A stretch of DNA of 64,000 nucleotides from Sordaria brevicollis (Eukaryota; Ascomycota; Sordariomycetes; Sordariales; Sordariaceae): positions 1,798,001-1,862,000 of the forward strand of contig JAUTDP010000004.1 of the NCBI GenBank assembly GCA_033439795.1. The letters are read 5' to 3'. The notes below the pieces were generated by a model, which saw only the letters and a program-made list of their open reading frames with translations, was not told the origin of the DNA and ran no database searches. Within the stretch, counting starts at the first letter, position 1. Every line of letters starts with the position of its first letter. Shown piece after piece: positions 37,501 through 49,440 of the stretch. Position numbers and translations under genes: made by a program.

Positions 37501-39350
37501 AATAGAATTAAAAGAATTAATAAGAATTAAATATTTATACGAATTAAATATTTTAAACGAGAAGTTAGTAAATAATTTAGTAATAAAGTTTTACGAAAAG
37601 TCTACCTTTTTATAAAACGTTTTAACCTACTTATTAGATTTTAACCGTTGCGTATAATTAAAGGAAGTATATAAATAAATAGTAAAAATTTTATTTATAA
37701 AATACCGCGCTATTTAGAAATATACCTATTTTAAAAATACCGTTATTATAAACCCTAACGACTCTACTCTTTATTTATAATTCCTTTAACGTATTTATAA
37801 TTCGCTATTAGTAGGGTATTTAAATAGAGAAAAGACCTTTTACTTATTATTATAATTTTATTTTTGGTTAAGGATATATTAATTCGTTAGAACGTACTAT
37901 AAAACGTACTTTTAATGCGTAAAGATAAAGCTTTTATAATATTCCCCTTATAGTTTATTAAAATTATTGGCTATTCTTTTCGCGCTATAGAAGGATATTT
38001 CCGTTAATTATATTACCCCGTTAACGTTTTATTTTTAGAAGGGATAGGAATTCAAATATATTATAGTAGTTATTGATTAATTAATAAAGATACGTTACTT
38101 TATCCTTTATAAAACTTTAATGGCGGAGGAATTGGTGGAGCGTTTTATCGATAGAATTTATAGCCTTTACGGCGTATTTAATATTATTATTTCCGACCGT
38201 AGTATATAATTTATTTCGACGTTTTAAAAGACCCTATCCTTAAAATTAAAAGTGAATTTAAAACCTTCGTCCGCTTTCCACCTATTTATTAATAATTAAA
38301 CCGAACGTATTAACGCCGAAATAGAACGCTACCTAAGGACCTATATTAATTAGGCTTAAAACGATTAGGTCGATTAGTTACTAATTACGGAATTTACGGG
38401 AAATAATACCGTTTTTAAAATTATAAGAATATCCCCCTTCTTTATTAATTATAATTTTAACCCGCGTATAAGTATCGAACCGGTTACCCCTTACCTTCCC
38501 GAATTATTAAAGGCTTAGGAGGCCGAATTCTTTAAAGTTTATAAAATAACGGAGCGGTTTAAAACTATTTTCAATTTCGTAATAATTAAAGTAAAATAAA
38601 TATAATAATATTACGAAGATAACGTTAATATTAGGAAATTGGACGCCCCGGTTTATAAACCGGGCGATATAATCTTCTTCGATATTTAGAATTTCGAAAC
38701 CGGTCGCCCGTACGCCAAATTTACTCTACTTTTCGAAAGCCCTTTCTTAATCGTTAAAATTAATATTTATTCCGTTACTCTTAAATTATTAATTAATATA
38801 AAATACGGACGGATTTTTAATATAAATAAAGTAAAGCCTTAATTATTAACGGGGTTATTAAATTAAATATAATAGTAGTAGGATATTTACGCTAATATAG
38901 GGAGGATTATACGCCGAATAAATAATAACGAAAATTCTTTCGAGTAAAATTTTATAAAAATCGATAAATATAAAAAGGAAAAGGGTTATTAAATATATTA
39001 CGTTATTTAGGCTCCTTCTTATAAATTTAATTAGTAATTGCGTACTAATATAGCGATATACTTAGGGAAAATTAGGGAATTTTATAAGAAATATCCTAAC
39101 GCCTTAGTACCGCTAAATTGGGTTAAAGCCGAGAGGAAGAAACTTAAGGAAGAAGTATAAAGATCGGAGGAATTAAAAATACCGTCGGAAGAAGGGGACT
39201 CACCGGCGGAGAATACGGAAATTCCGGCCGAAGAATAGAAGGAGGTAAGGAAGAAGTCGCTACGGTTAAGGACCGCCGCGGTTATAGAAACTTTTCGAAG
39301 TATAACGATACGTTTAATAAAGATTTCTATTATTTTATATAATTATAATT
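34560..39350 (+). pseudogene. C1 pol relic: PR-RT-RH-INT-GPY
   Basis: Protease: FVNNKYSAFAFIDYSFI (34670-34720), then LADNIIKGVIFKGVRAKFRI. RT: ILLIKKPGNGVRIYVNYKDI (about 36197-36255) and RYPFPLIKETL; catalytic box YFNN at 36533-36544, both Asp codons lost. Integrase D,D35E: GAT 38075-38077, GAC 38195-38197, GAA 38303-38305, all kept in C1. A GPY/F-type segment (GRPYAKFTLLFESPFLIV) lies at 38700-38760. A charged C-terminal extension (EELKIPSEEGDSPAENTEI, near 39165-39225) has no domain I recognise. Many RIP stops. Confidence 0.9.
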
Positions 39351-39380
39351 AATTATACGGCTTCTTTTAATTAGGGGTAA

Positions 39381-39675
39381 TATTATAGGCTTAATTTAAT
39401 AATTATACGTAATTTAATTATATACTTATATTAAGGTTATAATTATTATTAAAATAATTATAACCTTATTCGGCTAACCCGTTGCCGCGGTCGTATAGCG
39501 ATACGGTCGCGGTCCCGGTTATATAATTACGCGCGCCCTGCGCGCGTATAGTTTGTACGCCGTGCCCTTATAAGGGTAACCACCCGCGTACAATTTCGCT
39601 CCCTTTCCTCTTTTCCTTCCTCGTGTAATATCGCATATTCTATTCTACTTACCTTGGTCGTGTTTACCCGTGATA
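39381..39675 (+). repeat. 3' LTR of C1
   Basis: 295 bp, TATTATAGGC...CCCGTGATA, preceded by the purine-rich AGGGGTAA. CCCTTATAAGGG is at 39565-39576. The first half is more RIP-mutated than the 5' LTR, the second half less. Confidence 0.93.
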
Positions 39676-39689
39676 TTAGTATTAGGTTC

Positions 39690-42600
39690 GAAATTTTATT
39701 AAATTTAGGGCCTAATTTATATAAATATTTAATATAAAAATCCTAAATATTATTTATATTAATTTAAAAATCCTTTATAGGGCGTTAATCCGGCGGGTAA
39801 GGTCGGGGTTATTTAATCCTATAAAATAATTTACCCTTTAAGGATTATATAAAATTAAAAATATATTCAAAGTATTATTCTTCTTTATTAAATATCATTT
39901 TAAAAATAATAACGCCTTTTATTTATTAATCGAAAGCCCCGTTAAAAATTTCCTAACCGGGTAAACCCTTTTAATAAAACCGGATAAAAGAGGTATAGAA
40001 AATAAAGAAGATTTTATATACTACGTTTATAATAAGGGCGATTACCCAGCGGTATATTTTTTTAACGACGAATAGGCTTATTTATTTATCGATTAATTTA
40101 AAAAACGAGCGGTCTTAATCTTAATATTTAATATTAACCTAAATTTTATCCCTAATTATATACTTTAAAGCGTCCAATTTATAAATATTAATATAACGCT
40201 TCTATTTTTTTTAAACCTCCTCTATAAATAAATAAACTTTAATAATAATATAATCTATATATTCTTTAATTATTCGAACGTCGAATAATTCCTAATATTA
40301 TATTAATAATATAAAGGCGTTATAATATTAAAAGGGTTCGGTATTTATTTTTAAATATTAATTATAATTAATAAAGAACGAAGAAAGGTTTATAATTTTT
40401 AAAATATAATTATTCGCTACGAATTCAATAAAAGGTAACCAAATAAATTAATCGTCCTAATAATAAAAATAAAAAGCGTATAAATATTATTCGATATAAA
40501 CGTTTATAATCTTTATTTAATTATTAATCTCTAAATAAATAAATAAAAAGAGCCTTTATTAAACGCCGAAGAATTAATAAAATTCCCGCTAAAAGGTAAT
40601 AACGAATTAAAAACCGCGGTTAAAAATAATAAAATTAGGAATACTATATAAATAATAAATTTCGTAAAAAAAAACGCTAGCGATTCCCCTAATAATTAAA
40701 TTATAAACGGAAACGTAATATTATATTTTCGTTAAATAATTAATAATTACTATAATATAAATATACGTCCTCCTACCGCTTTTAATTTCGGGAAAGGGGC
40801 CGATAAAATTTATTAAAAGGTTAGATTATTAACGAAACGGGACCGGTATAGGTTCGAATAAATTTAAAGGCGTAAATTTAAAATTTTTAACCCGGGCGTA
40901 AAAATAATAACCCTAAACGAAAGTAATTATATCCTTAAATAAATTAAATTAAATATAAATCCGTTAAATAAAGTTATAAATTTTAAAGCGGTTTAAATAA
41001 TTATTAAGCGTTAAACCGTAAATATATTAAAGAATTTAAAAACGAATTTCGTTATAAAGGGGGATAAAAATTTATTTATTAATTAAAATCTAATTATAAA
41101 AAATTTCGTAATCTATTATAATAACCCCTACGAATTTCCTAATATATTTAGGGAATTTTTTATAATTAGGGTTTTAAAAGTAAATAATAATTATAAAGGA
41201 ATTAGGTAAAGCGAAGTAAACGGCGTTAATATAATCGTTAATTAACGATTCGGTATCGAAAATTAAGAGCTTTATAAATTATTTATCGTTATTATTACTA
41301 TTATTATTAAAATTTAATTCTTCGATTTAATTCTCTTTCGGTAATAAAATACGTATATAATTTATTACCCAATCGTTACCGAAATTACGTTTATCCGTTA
41401 AAGTATTTCCGGGTAATTGGGAAAAGGCGTTAAGGACGGTTATATAAGTACCCGGGCGGTATATAATTTTAAAATAAAAATTATTAAAGAATTCGGATTA
41501 CCGAATTTACCGTTAATTAAAGAATTTCGTCGTTATAAAATATTAAAAGCTTTTATAATTAATAATAATTTTAATAATATTTTTAATTCTTTAGAATTTA
41601 GGGCGCTATTTTTCGAAAATTTTAATAATAATAAAAAATTTTTTATTATAAATTTTATAATTATATTCGGCCGGGGAGTATTTAAATAAAAAGAAGGCGA
41701 TAAAATAGCGTTTCCCTTTTTTATTAATTTAAAAGAAAATACTACCGGACGCCTAATTTAAAGTATTAATTTCGATAATAATTTAACGTTCGGGGTAATA
41801 ATACATAAAGATAGGGGCCGAAATAAAAGCGTTCTTTAAGCGTTTAAATACCGTAATTACGGTTTTAAATATAGGATTAATTTATTTATTATAAAATATA
41901 AAGGTTATAAAGGGTTAAGCGATTTTAAAAAAGTTTTTAATAAATTTGTAGTAAAAGTTCGTAAAATTAATAAAACGCTAAAAATCCTTCAAAATTTCTA
42001 GGACGCCTTAACCGATAATAGTATTAACTTTCTTAGGATTTATATATAAACCGTCGCGGGAAATAATAAATTTTAAATATTTTATTTCATATTTATAAAA
42101 TTCGTACTTCTAAATATCGATAATTAAATTTACTTTTATAAGCCTCTTTATAATATTTTCGAAATAACGTTTATATTCCGCCTTAATCCCGCTATAAATA
42201 AATATATCGTTGAAATAGGCCGTAATATATTTATTTAAAATATTAAATAGAATATAATTAATATAATACTAAAATAACGCCAGCGCGCCTATTATACCGA
42301 AATTTGTAATAAAGTATTTAAAGAAATTAAATTTAATAATAAATACAATTTTCTACTTATCGCCTTCGGCGATACGTAAGCGGTTAAAAATTATAATAAT
42401 ATCGAACTTATTAAATTATTTTATTTTATAAAAGGAATTAATTATTTTATAAATAAAAGGAATAAAATATTTATTCTTTATTATAATATTATTTAACTTA
42501 TAGTAATCGATATAAATTCGTATACTACCCCTTAATTTCTAAACTAAGAATATAAAAATAGCCGTAAAGGACGAATTTAAACGAATAAAATTAAAAATTA

Positions 42601-43100
42601 AATAATTATTTAAATACTTACGTATAATATAAAATTCTTTTTAAAATATAAAGCGTAAGTAATAATATAAGGGGGTTTAATTAAAGATAAAATTAATTTT
42701 ATAATTGAAAAGGTAATAAAACGGTATTATCTTTATAATTTTAGGGTTGAAAATTTTCTAAAGGTAATAAAAATATTTTAATAAAACCTTAATAATTTCT
42801 ACGTAAATAAATATTAATTTTCCGTCGATATATTTCTAAATATCCTCTACCGAAACGGCTTAGAGCTATAATTATTCCGTTATTTAATTCTAATAATTAA
42901 TTAAAAACCGGTAAAAGGAAATAAATATAAATTAACCGGTAAAGACCGTATAAAATATAATATTATCGAAATCGTTAAAAATTTAATTAAAATTTTCGGG
43001 GTCGGGGTCGGGGAGTGGGATTATAACCGTCGGCGAATTACTATTAATACTAGGGAAAAATATTATAATTTTAATAAAACGATAAAATTAATCGGGAATA
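39690..43100 (-). pseudogene. Element D pol relic (RT, integrase, chromodomain-like end)
   Basis: Minus-strand RT: KLRGSIRIYIDYYKLNNI, FNRLRIAEGDK and the catalytic box YFND at 42206-42217 (YLDD expected), followed by IKAEYKRYFENIIKRLIK and YEIKYLKFIISRDGLYINP, a clear Ty3/gypsy thumb. Integrase should occupy about 40000-41400 but is hard to read. At the C-terminal end (39690-39850) LKGKLFYRIK*PRPYPPD and INMNNI*DFYIKY look like a modified chromodomain. C1 inserted just beyond it. The open + frame at 41417-41689 is antisense to this pol. Confidence 0.78.
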
Positions 43101-43949
43101 TATTTAAAAACCTCTACGCTAAATTCTTCGTACGTTAAAATAAAATTAGGGGTAAATAATAAACGGATAATTACATTTTATAATTAATTATAATTATTCG
43201 GGCGGGAATGGGCCTTTAAAATATAATAGGGGGAAATAAAATAGCGGCGAAATTTTTATAATTTAATAAAGGGTCGAATTAAGTTTCGGGGTACGGGTTT
43301 AATCTTTAATAATATTCGAAGGGCCGTAATTAATAGGGGAAAATTTAATATATTTTCAACGGAGGGTAAAGGAAATAAAAGTATTTTTTTAATAATAAAA
43401 TTAAGGAAATTTATAATATTTTATAATTAATTTATAATAAAATTATACCTTTTTAACTAAAGGAAATTAAAAATAATATTGGAATTACTAAGAAATTAAA
43501 TAAAGAAAGTAAAATAATTTATAAAAGAATTAATAAAATAAAATATAATATAAATATAGGAAATAAAACCTCCTTCGTAACCGTTAACTAGGCGGAAGGT
43601 ACGGGGGTAATAAAAAGGTATTAAAAGGAGAATATAACGTTATATAAAGGAAAAATTAATAAAATTTATCGACGAATACCTAGAATCGATTATTATAGAA
43701 TATAACGTTTTAAAAATATTATTAGAGCGAATGAAATTTAAAAAAAAGAAACTAATATTTAATTTTATAAAATATAAATATAAATCTTTTAATTCCTCTA
43801 TACTACGCTTTTAATAACGACTTTTATTAAAAATTAGGTTTTTCCCACTTTAAATATTAATATCGAAACCGGGGCGTTTTAAACGGGAACGGAAACTTAA
43901 ACTTTATATTTCGCTTTAATTATATAAATTATAATATAATAACCGGCCC

Positions 43950-45000
43950 CGCTATAATATATATATAAACCCTTTACTTTACAGCGGGTTTATTCCTCCG
44001 TAGAAATAAAGCTATTAAATTTCCTTATAAGGGTAAAAATTTTATTAAAGATTATAAAATTATTAGCGGGTTAAATAGGGGTAAATAACGAAACGCTAAT
44101 ATAATAATTAGCGTTTAATAAATTAATAATAAATTCGCAAAAGAAATTTACTTAATTTTCGAAATCGTTAAAAATTAGGCGGTTAATATTAATAACGTTA
44201 ATAAAAGTATTTTAAAAACGCTTATTAATTTTTAATTTAAAAGCGTCGATATAATAGCGAATATTAAATTTATAAAAATTAACGAATTTAATAAACGTAA
44301 AGATAAAATCGGCGAAAGGAAAGGTACCCTATTATAAATAGTTTATTTTCTAAATTACTTTAATATAAATATCGAAAATAATATAATACAAGTCGAATTA
44401 CTTAAAAAAATCCTAAAAATTAATAAAGCCTACGGGTTAAATAATAGAATTCTAAAAAGAGGTTGTAATTATATTAATTTTAAAATAAATACGTATAAAA
44501 ATATCGCTAAAAAGGCGTTAAGAAATATAAAAAATCTAATCGGTAAATATTAAATAAATAATATAATTAATAGCGAATTTAATACTAATAAAAAACTTCT
44601 AATTAATATATTCTTCTTATCGTTTCGCAAAGGAATATTCGGCGCCGGTAAAAATAAAGGGCTCGGCGCCGCGGGTATAATTAAATAGGGAAAGGGATAA
44701 AAAAAGAAAAGCGATAAATAAAAGTTAAAAATTAATTTAATCGGTAATATATTAACGAATTTAAAATATAATTTTAATAACGTATTAGTTAATTTTAAAT
44801 TAAATAATATTAATTCGCTAATCGATTATATTAGCCCGAACGGTCTAAAGGTAAATGGCGGCTTCGAATTCGGAAACGTAAAGGAAGGTTTAATCGGTTT
44901 ACTTCCGTACTTTAATAATTTCCTAAACGAATTCGGTAATATAACCGTAAAATTGGGTTTTAAAATAGAAAATTATATTAAAATTTATTATAGCCTAGGT
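43950..45000 (-). pseudogene. Element D gag relic
   Basis: The minus strand reads AEPFIFTGAEYSFAKR*EEY, INQKFFISIKFAINYIIYL, INYL**GTFPFADFIFTFIK and FVNFYKFNIRYYIDAFKLKI. The pattern (P-F-G-x-FxxW...QG..FADFIxTFExL...DAFKxKI) is that of Ty3/gypsy capsids. The opposite strand is also fairly open (44390-45230), but the capsid match decides the strand. Confidence 0.7.
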
Positions 45001-45510
45001 TTAAGCGTTGTAAATACAATTTTAAGCGTAATTAAATTAAATTTTAATAATATCGAAATAAATACGGAATTAAAAAAGGAATTTAAAATCCGCCTTTATA
45101 ACGCCTATAAAGTAAAAAAAATCGTCTTATAAATCGTAAATAGCGGTATTAATATAAAATTAATTATAAAAAGGAAAAAAGTTAATAACGAAGGCCTATC
45201 GCTCGCTATTGGAATTAAGGCCCGGAGTATTCGTATTGGACATTTTAAAGCTATTTAAATTTATAATTAAAATTAAATTTAAATTTAAGCGGACGTAAAA
45301 GCGGAGAGAAATTAATAATATTTAATTATAAAATTAACGAAGGGTCGGTAATACTTAATTAAAATAGTAATTAATAAAAAAGATAAGGGATTTCGTAAAA
45401 AGGGGTTTAATAAAGTTTAATTAGAAAAGATCGGCACCGTTTCTATAAATTAATTAAAGCGAAATGTTTAATAGACGTTAGGCTACTAATTATAAAAAGG
45501 TATAATAAAT

Positions 45511-45714
45511 TATTACGATATCGATTTAGTAGAAGCTTAGAGAAAATGTATTATTATACGAAGAGGAGAAGATCGAAAAAGAATAGCGAAAACTCTACTC
45601 TCGGACTATATATATAAATAAAATAGAGATATAATTGTAGGCACGATTATACTCCGCTGGTAGTTCGGTGCCAAAACGCCTAGGGAGCGCTGCCGATAAT
45701 CTAGTGCCGTAATA
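45511..45714 (-). repeat. 5' LTR of element D
   Basis: 204 bp, TATTACGATATCGATT...GTGCCGTAATA, followed by the TSD TAATA. The right half keeps CA/TG (GGTAGTTCGGTGCC) that the left LTR has lost. Confidence 0.9.
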
Positions 45715-45719
45715 TAATA

Positions 45720-46551
45720 TTATTTATAACTAAATAGAGGAGCGAATCTTCCGTAAGGTAAATTTCTATTAATCCGCTTAGGAGAATAATACGTTAATAT
45801 TTTTATTTAATAAATTTACAAATTTATATTTAATTTCCAATTAGATTTATTAAATATTCCCGACGCTACCGGTCTATATTTTAAAATACTATATAAATAC
45901 GAAATTACAAAATACTTAATATTATATACCTTTAATAAATATATTTAAATTACCGAACTTTTATAAAATATTTTCGTATATTATAACGAAAAGGCGATAA
46001 TTATTAGCGAAATATATTCGTATTTTTTATTTATCGTTATAAAAGTTATAAAAACCGGATATAAAATCGATTAAAATACTTTCGATTTCCTTATTCCTTT
46101 TATTAATATATATTACGCTAATTCCGAAAATTCGTTTAATATAGTATACGAGATTTTTAAAACGTTTAAACGAATAGAAAAGGATATTATTACGCGTTTC
46201 GTTAAACGGTATATTAAATTTATTATAAAAAATATAAGGTTTAAAGTTAAATAGCGGATTATAATAATATGCGTTTTAACGAAGAGTAATTAAATATTTA
46301 AAATAAAAATCGAAAATAAGGAGGTTAAAGTGCTGAATATTAGAAAAATTAATAAAAAGATTAGGGGAAAAAATAGTAGGGGTATTAACCTTTCGACGGT
46401 AAATTTTATTCGTTTCCGCGATATTATACCCGCCCCTAAAAGTAAAAAGTTTATCGATCCGAATAATAATTTTCTTACGTTAGAACGATTTCTGCCGGAC
46501 CCCGATTCTAATAATAAAAATAATCGTATAAATTTTAATTTAATAGTTTAA
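45720..46551 (+). pseudogene. SNF2-like helicase, segment 3 (after element D)
   Basis: Directly after D's right TSD the frame first follows the C-lobe (IEERIFRKVNF in the phase expected from segment 2). Then the best open phase shifts by one, suggesting an indel or intron, and reads KRIEKDIITRFVKRYIKF and finally RFRDIIPAPKSKKFIDPNN (46411-46470) and LERFLPDPDSNNKNN. Beyond 46551 two adjacent TAA occur (former CAA pair would be Gln-Gln), and the same phase continues into the 84-bp array. The segment is recognisable only by context, not by its own motifs. Confidence 0.55.
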
Positions 46552-46689
46552 TAAAGCCGTAAATGTCCTAAATCTTAATTTCTAATTACCGTTTAAATAT
46601 TATATATACGTAATGAAAAACGAATAAAGGGTCCCGAAATTATTCTTATTAAAAATAATTTTTAAATATTTAATTTAATTAATAACGGA

Positions 46690-47075
46690 TTTATTTTAAT
46701 TTTTATAGGAATAAACGCCGAAGGATTTAAAAATTAATTTAATAATGGGATATTTAGCTTAATTAATATTAGATTTATTTTAATTCCTATAAGAATAAAC
46801 GTTAAGGGATTTAGAAATTAAATTGGTAATAGGATATTTAACCTAATTAATACTAGATTTATTTCAATTCCTATAAGAATAAACGCTAAAGGATTTAGAA
46901 ATTAAATTAGTAATGGGATATTTAACTTAATTAATATTAAATTTATTTTAATTCCTATAAGAATAAATACTAAAAGATTTAGAGATTAAATTAATAATAG
47001 AATATTTAGCCTAATTGATATTGGATTTATTTCAATTCTTATAAGAATAAACGCTAAAGGATTTAGAGATTAATT
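46690..47075 (+). repeat. 84-bp tandem array encoding 28-residue repeats
   Basis: About 4.6 units with an exact 84-bp period: the landmark A(G/A)GAATAAA starts at 46707, 46791, 46875, 46959 and 47043. Each unit reads GFRN*I.N.IF.LIN in the phase of the flanking frames and then FI.IPIRIN.K, with one TAA per unit at the same position (CAA before RIP). The period is a multiple of three and the phase matches both neighbours, which points to a repeated protein segment rather than a random minisatellite. Each unit also contains a palindromic ATTC(C/T)TATAAGAAT core. Confidence 0.8.
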
Positions 47076-48290
47076 TAACGTTTTCGAAGTCGAGGATATC
47101 CTTAGCGAATATTTCATTCGTATAAAGAAAATTATAAGGATAGTCGCTAAAGACCCCCTATTTAATAAGTTTAATAACCGGGTTCCTAGTAATTCGAAGG
47201 GAATTCTAAATAAAATTGTAATTTAGGCCTAAAAATACGCTAAGGTTTTTAAATTATAAATTTAGATACTTTATTTTATAATTATAATTATACGTAATAT
47301 TTAAAATAATTCCGATATAAATATATTCTTCGGCAAATTTAAATAATTTATAAGAAATTATATCTATACGCTATATATATAAATAACCGGTTATAATACT
47401 ATAATTTTAGAATATATATTAACCGTAGTAAAGCCCTATACCGATTAATATTTTATTACTATCGGAGAAATATATATTTTTAAAACCGGACGTTTTTAAT
47501 TAAATTAAATATTTAATAAGGAATGGAATTTATATAATATAAATTATTATCGTAAAGTTTTAAAGAAGCGTTTTAATTGGATAATAATTCCTTTTAAATA
47601 ATAAATTTTTACGGGAATAAATAGCGAAGATTACGAATTAGAAGAATTTATTCGGGTCGTTATAAATTATATAATTTAATTATTTCGCCCCCCCTTTAGG
47701 TTATTTAAAGGAAAGTAATTTAGAGGTACTTTTAAAGTAAAGGAAATTAATATTCTTTATAACCGCGTTTACCCTTTTAATAATAATAGTACAAGTAAAG
47801 TTTATAAATACGAATCCCGATTAAATTATAGGAATATATATTATAATAATAAATATAATTCTTTTAATAAGGATAAATATCGGTTCGTTTAACGGTTTAG
47901 TAAGGCGGTAGATATATAGGTAATTTATAAATTTTTAAGCGGCGACGTATATAATAACGAAGTAATAATTTAAATACCCAAAACTTCGGCTAAATATATT
48001 CGCGATTATATTACTATTTACCGGGGTAATTTTAACGATAATTAATAAGGGCGCCCTATAAATTATAGGGAATTTATTTTATTTTATTTAAATTATTTTT
48101 TTTATAATTAATTTTTATAATTTAGAAGAATATAGGATTAAATTAAATAAGGGCCGGGCATTATTAGAGGCCGTAGAGGTATTAAATATTTAGGGTTTAG
48201 AAATTTTAATAATTAATTATAAATATAATTTCCCGCCCAACGTTAATAACTTTATATAAGCCTATAATAATTATAATTATACTCGGTATA
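47076..48290 (+). pseudogene. Y: unknown domain in frame with the array
   Basis: The phase of the array runs on as FEVEDILSEYFIRIKKIIRI, KDPLFNKFNNRVPSNSKGI and, further on, YYRKVLKKRFNWIIIPFK, INSEDYELEEFIRVVINYII, LFRPPFRLFKGK, NILYNRVYPFNNNSTSKVYK and IPKTSAKYIRDYITIYRGNF. Interruptions are TAA/TAG of RIP type at about one per 25 codons. I do not recognise the family. It is either the C-terminal part of the SNF2-like protein or the next gene. I prefer the former, because no phase break separates it from segment 3. Confidence 0.5.
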
Positions 48291-48969
48291 TAATAATACT
48301 AGAATATAATAATAAAATAACTAAATAAATTTATAATATATAGTAAATAAGAAGGTGAAGGTAAATAATTATTATTATAGCGAATTATATTTCTATTTAT
48401 ATTTAATTTTTAAAACGGATATTAATAAGATAATATAACCGATATAGGGTTGGATTACCCTATTTTACTGAATGCGAAAACCTAATCGATTCGTTCACTT
48501 AATAATTATATTTATAACGATATATAGTTAAACTCTTTTTCGATATATTAATTGGTATAAAGTAAATATTAGATTAAGAATTATATATATATAATTAGGG
48601 TAAATTATTTTACGGGTTTATTATTAGGGATATATAATACTTCGATTAATAACCGGTTATAGAATAGGAGAAGCGGTAAAGCGGACGAACTCTATTTAAT
48701 GAATTTAGCGCTAGTATTATAGATTAATAATTAAATATCGGATATATTTTAATTTAATATATTTATATATTTACGCGGAATTTCCGTTTAATATTTATTT
48801 TCAACGCCCTATATAGCGTCCTATATAAATATTATTATTTCGATAAAGAAAGTCCCTAATATATAATTTATTATTAAAATAATATAGAAAATATATTTTA
48901 AAAGGATAATTAATAATATTAAAATATATAATAAAATTCGTAAATAATATAGTTTAGTAGAAAATTTGG

Positions 48970-49003
48970 AAGATAAAACGAAATCGCTTCGCTTCCGATT
49001 TTA
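48970..49003. repeat. Imperfect inverted repeat
   Basis: GATAAAACGAAATCGCTTCG is followed by CTTCCGATTTTATTTC. The arms AAAACGAAATCG and CGATTTTATTT pair with few mismatches around a CTTCG repeat. Confidence 0.45.
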
Positions 49004-49080
49004 TTTCTTAAAACCTCCCTCCTTCCTAATTCTAATTTATTCCTTATATTTTTTACTCTTTATTATTCTTTATACTTCTA

Positions 49081-49440
49081 AGTACGACCTACAGTTATTA
49101 ATTATTATTATATTTTTTCGCATTTAATTATTAAAATATTTTATTTAGCTTTTTATATATTATATTAATAAATATTTTCAATCCTTATAATATATTACGA
49201 ATAACCCTTAAATCTTTAATTTATTATTCATTTCACGGGTAAATTTTATTTTTTACCTTTTATTATTTACACCTTTAAATATAATTTACGGATATTAATT
49301 TATTATTTCGTATTACTATTTAATTATTAAAATACTTTATTTAACCTTTTATTAATTATATTGCGGATATTTCAATATTTTTAACGTATTACGAGCGACC
49401 TTTAGATTTTTAATTTATTATTCGTTTCGTAAATAGGCTT
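49081..49440. repeat. Diverged 196-bp tandem duplication
   Basis: ATTTAATTATTAAAATATTT at about 49122 recurs at about 49318, and TAATTTATTATTCATTTCAC (about 49219) recurs as TAATTTATTATTCGTTTCGT. About 1.8 copies are present, with differences of RIP and other types. Confidence 0.6.

Larger units (their letters stand above)
32308..39675 (+). mobile_element. Element C1: Ty3/gypsy, nested in D
   Basis: 7,368 bp with 295-bp LTRs (TGTTACAGG...CCCGTGATA; original ends TGTCAC...GTGACA) and TSD TTAGT. Gag, protease, RT, integrase and a GPY/F-type tail run on the + strand. It shares sequence along its whole length with C2 (56256-63616), and differences are mostly RIP transitions. It inserted into D next to D's chromodomain-like end, on the opposite strand. 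Confidence 0.95.
30470..45714 (-). mobile_element. Element D: Ty3/gypsy, minus strand, split by C1
   Basis: Two 204-bp LTRs (TGTTAC...GTAACA type ends) enclose 15.2 kb that includes C1 (32308-39675). D itself is about 7.87 kb. Minus-strand order from the right: 5' LTR, gag, RT, integrase region, chromodomain-like end, then 1.6 kb without pol domains, 3' LTR. It interrupts the SNF2-like gene in its C-lobe. Confidence 0.9.

Noticed and set aside
44390..45230. Plus-strand gene in the right part of D
   Set aside because: The plus frame is fairly open, but the minus strand shows a Ty3/gypsy capsid pattern in the expected place.
46690..47075. CRISPR-like array
   Set aside because: Units are contiguous 84-bp repeats without unique spacers, in frame with flanking coding traces.
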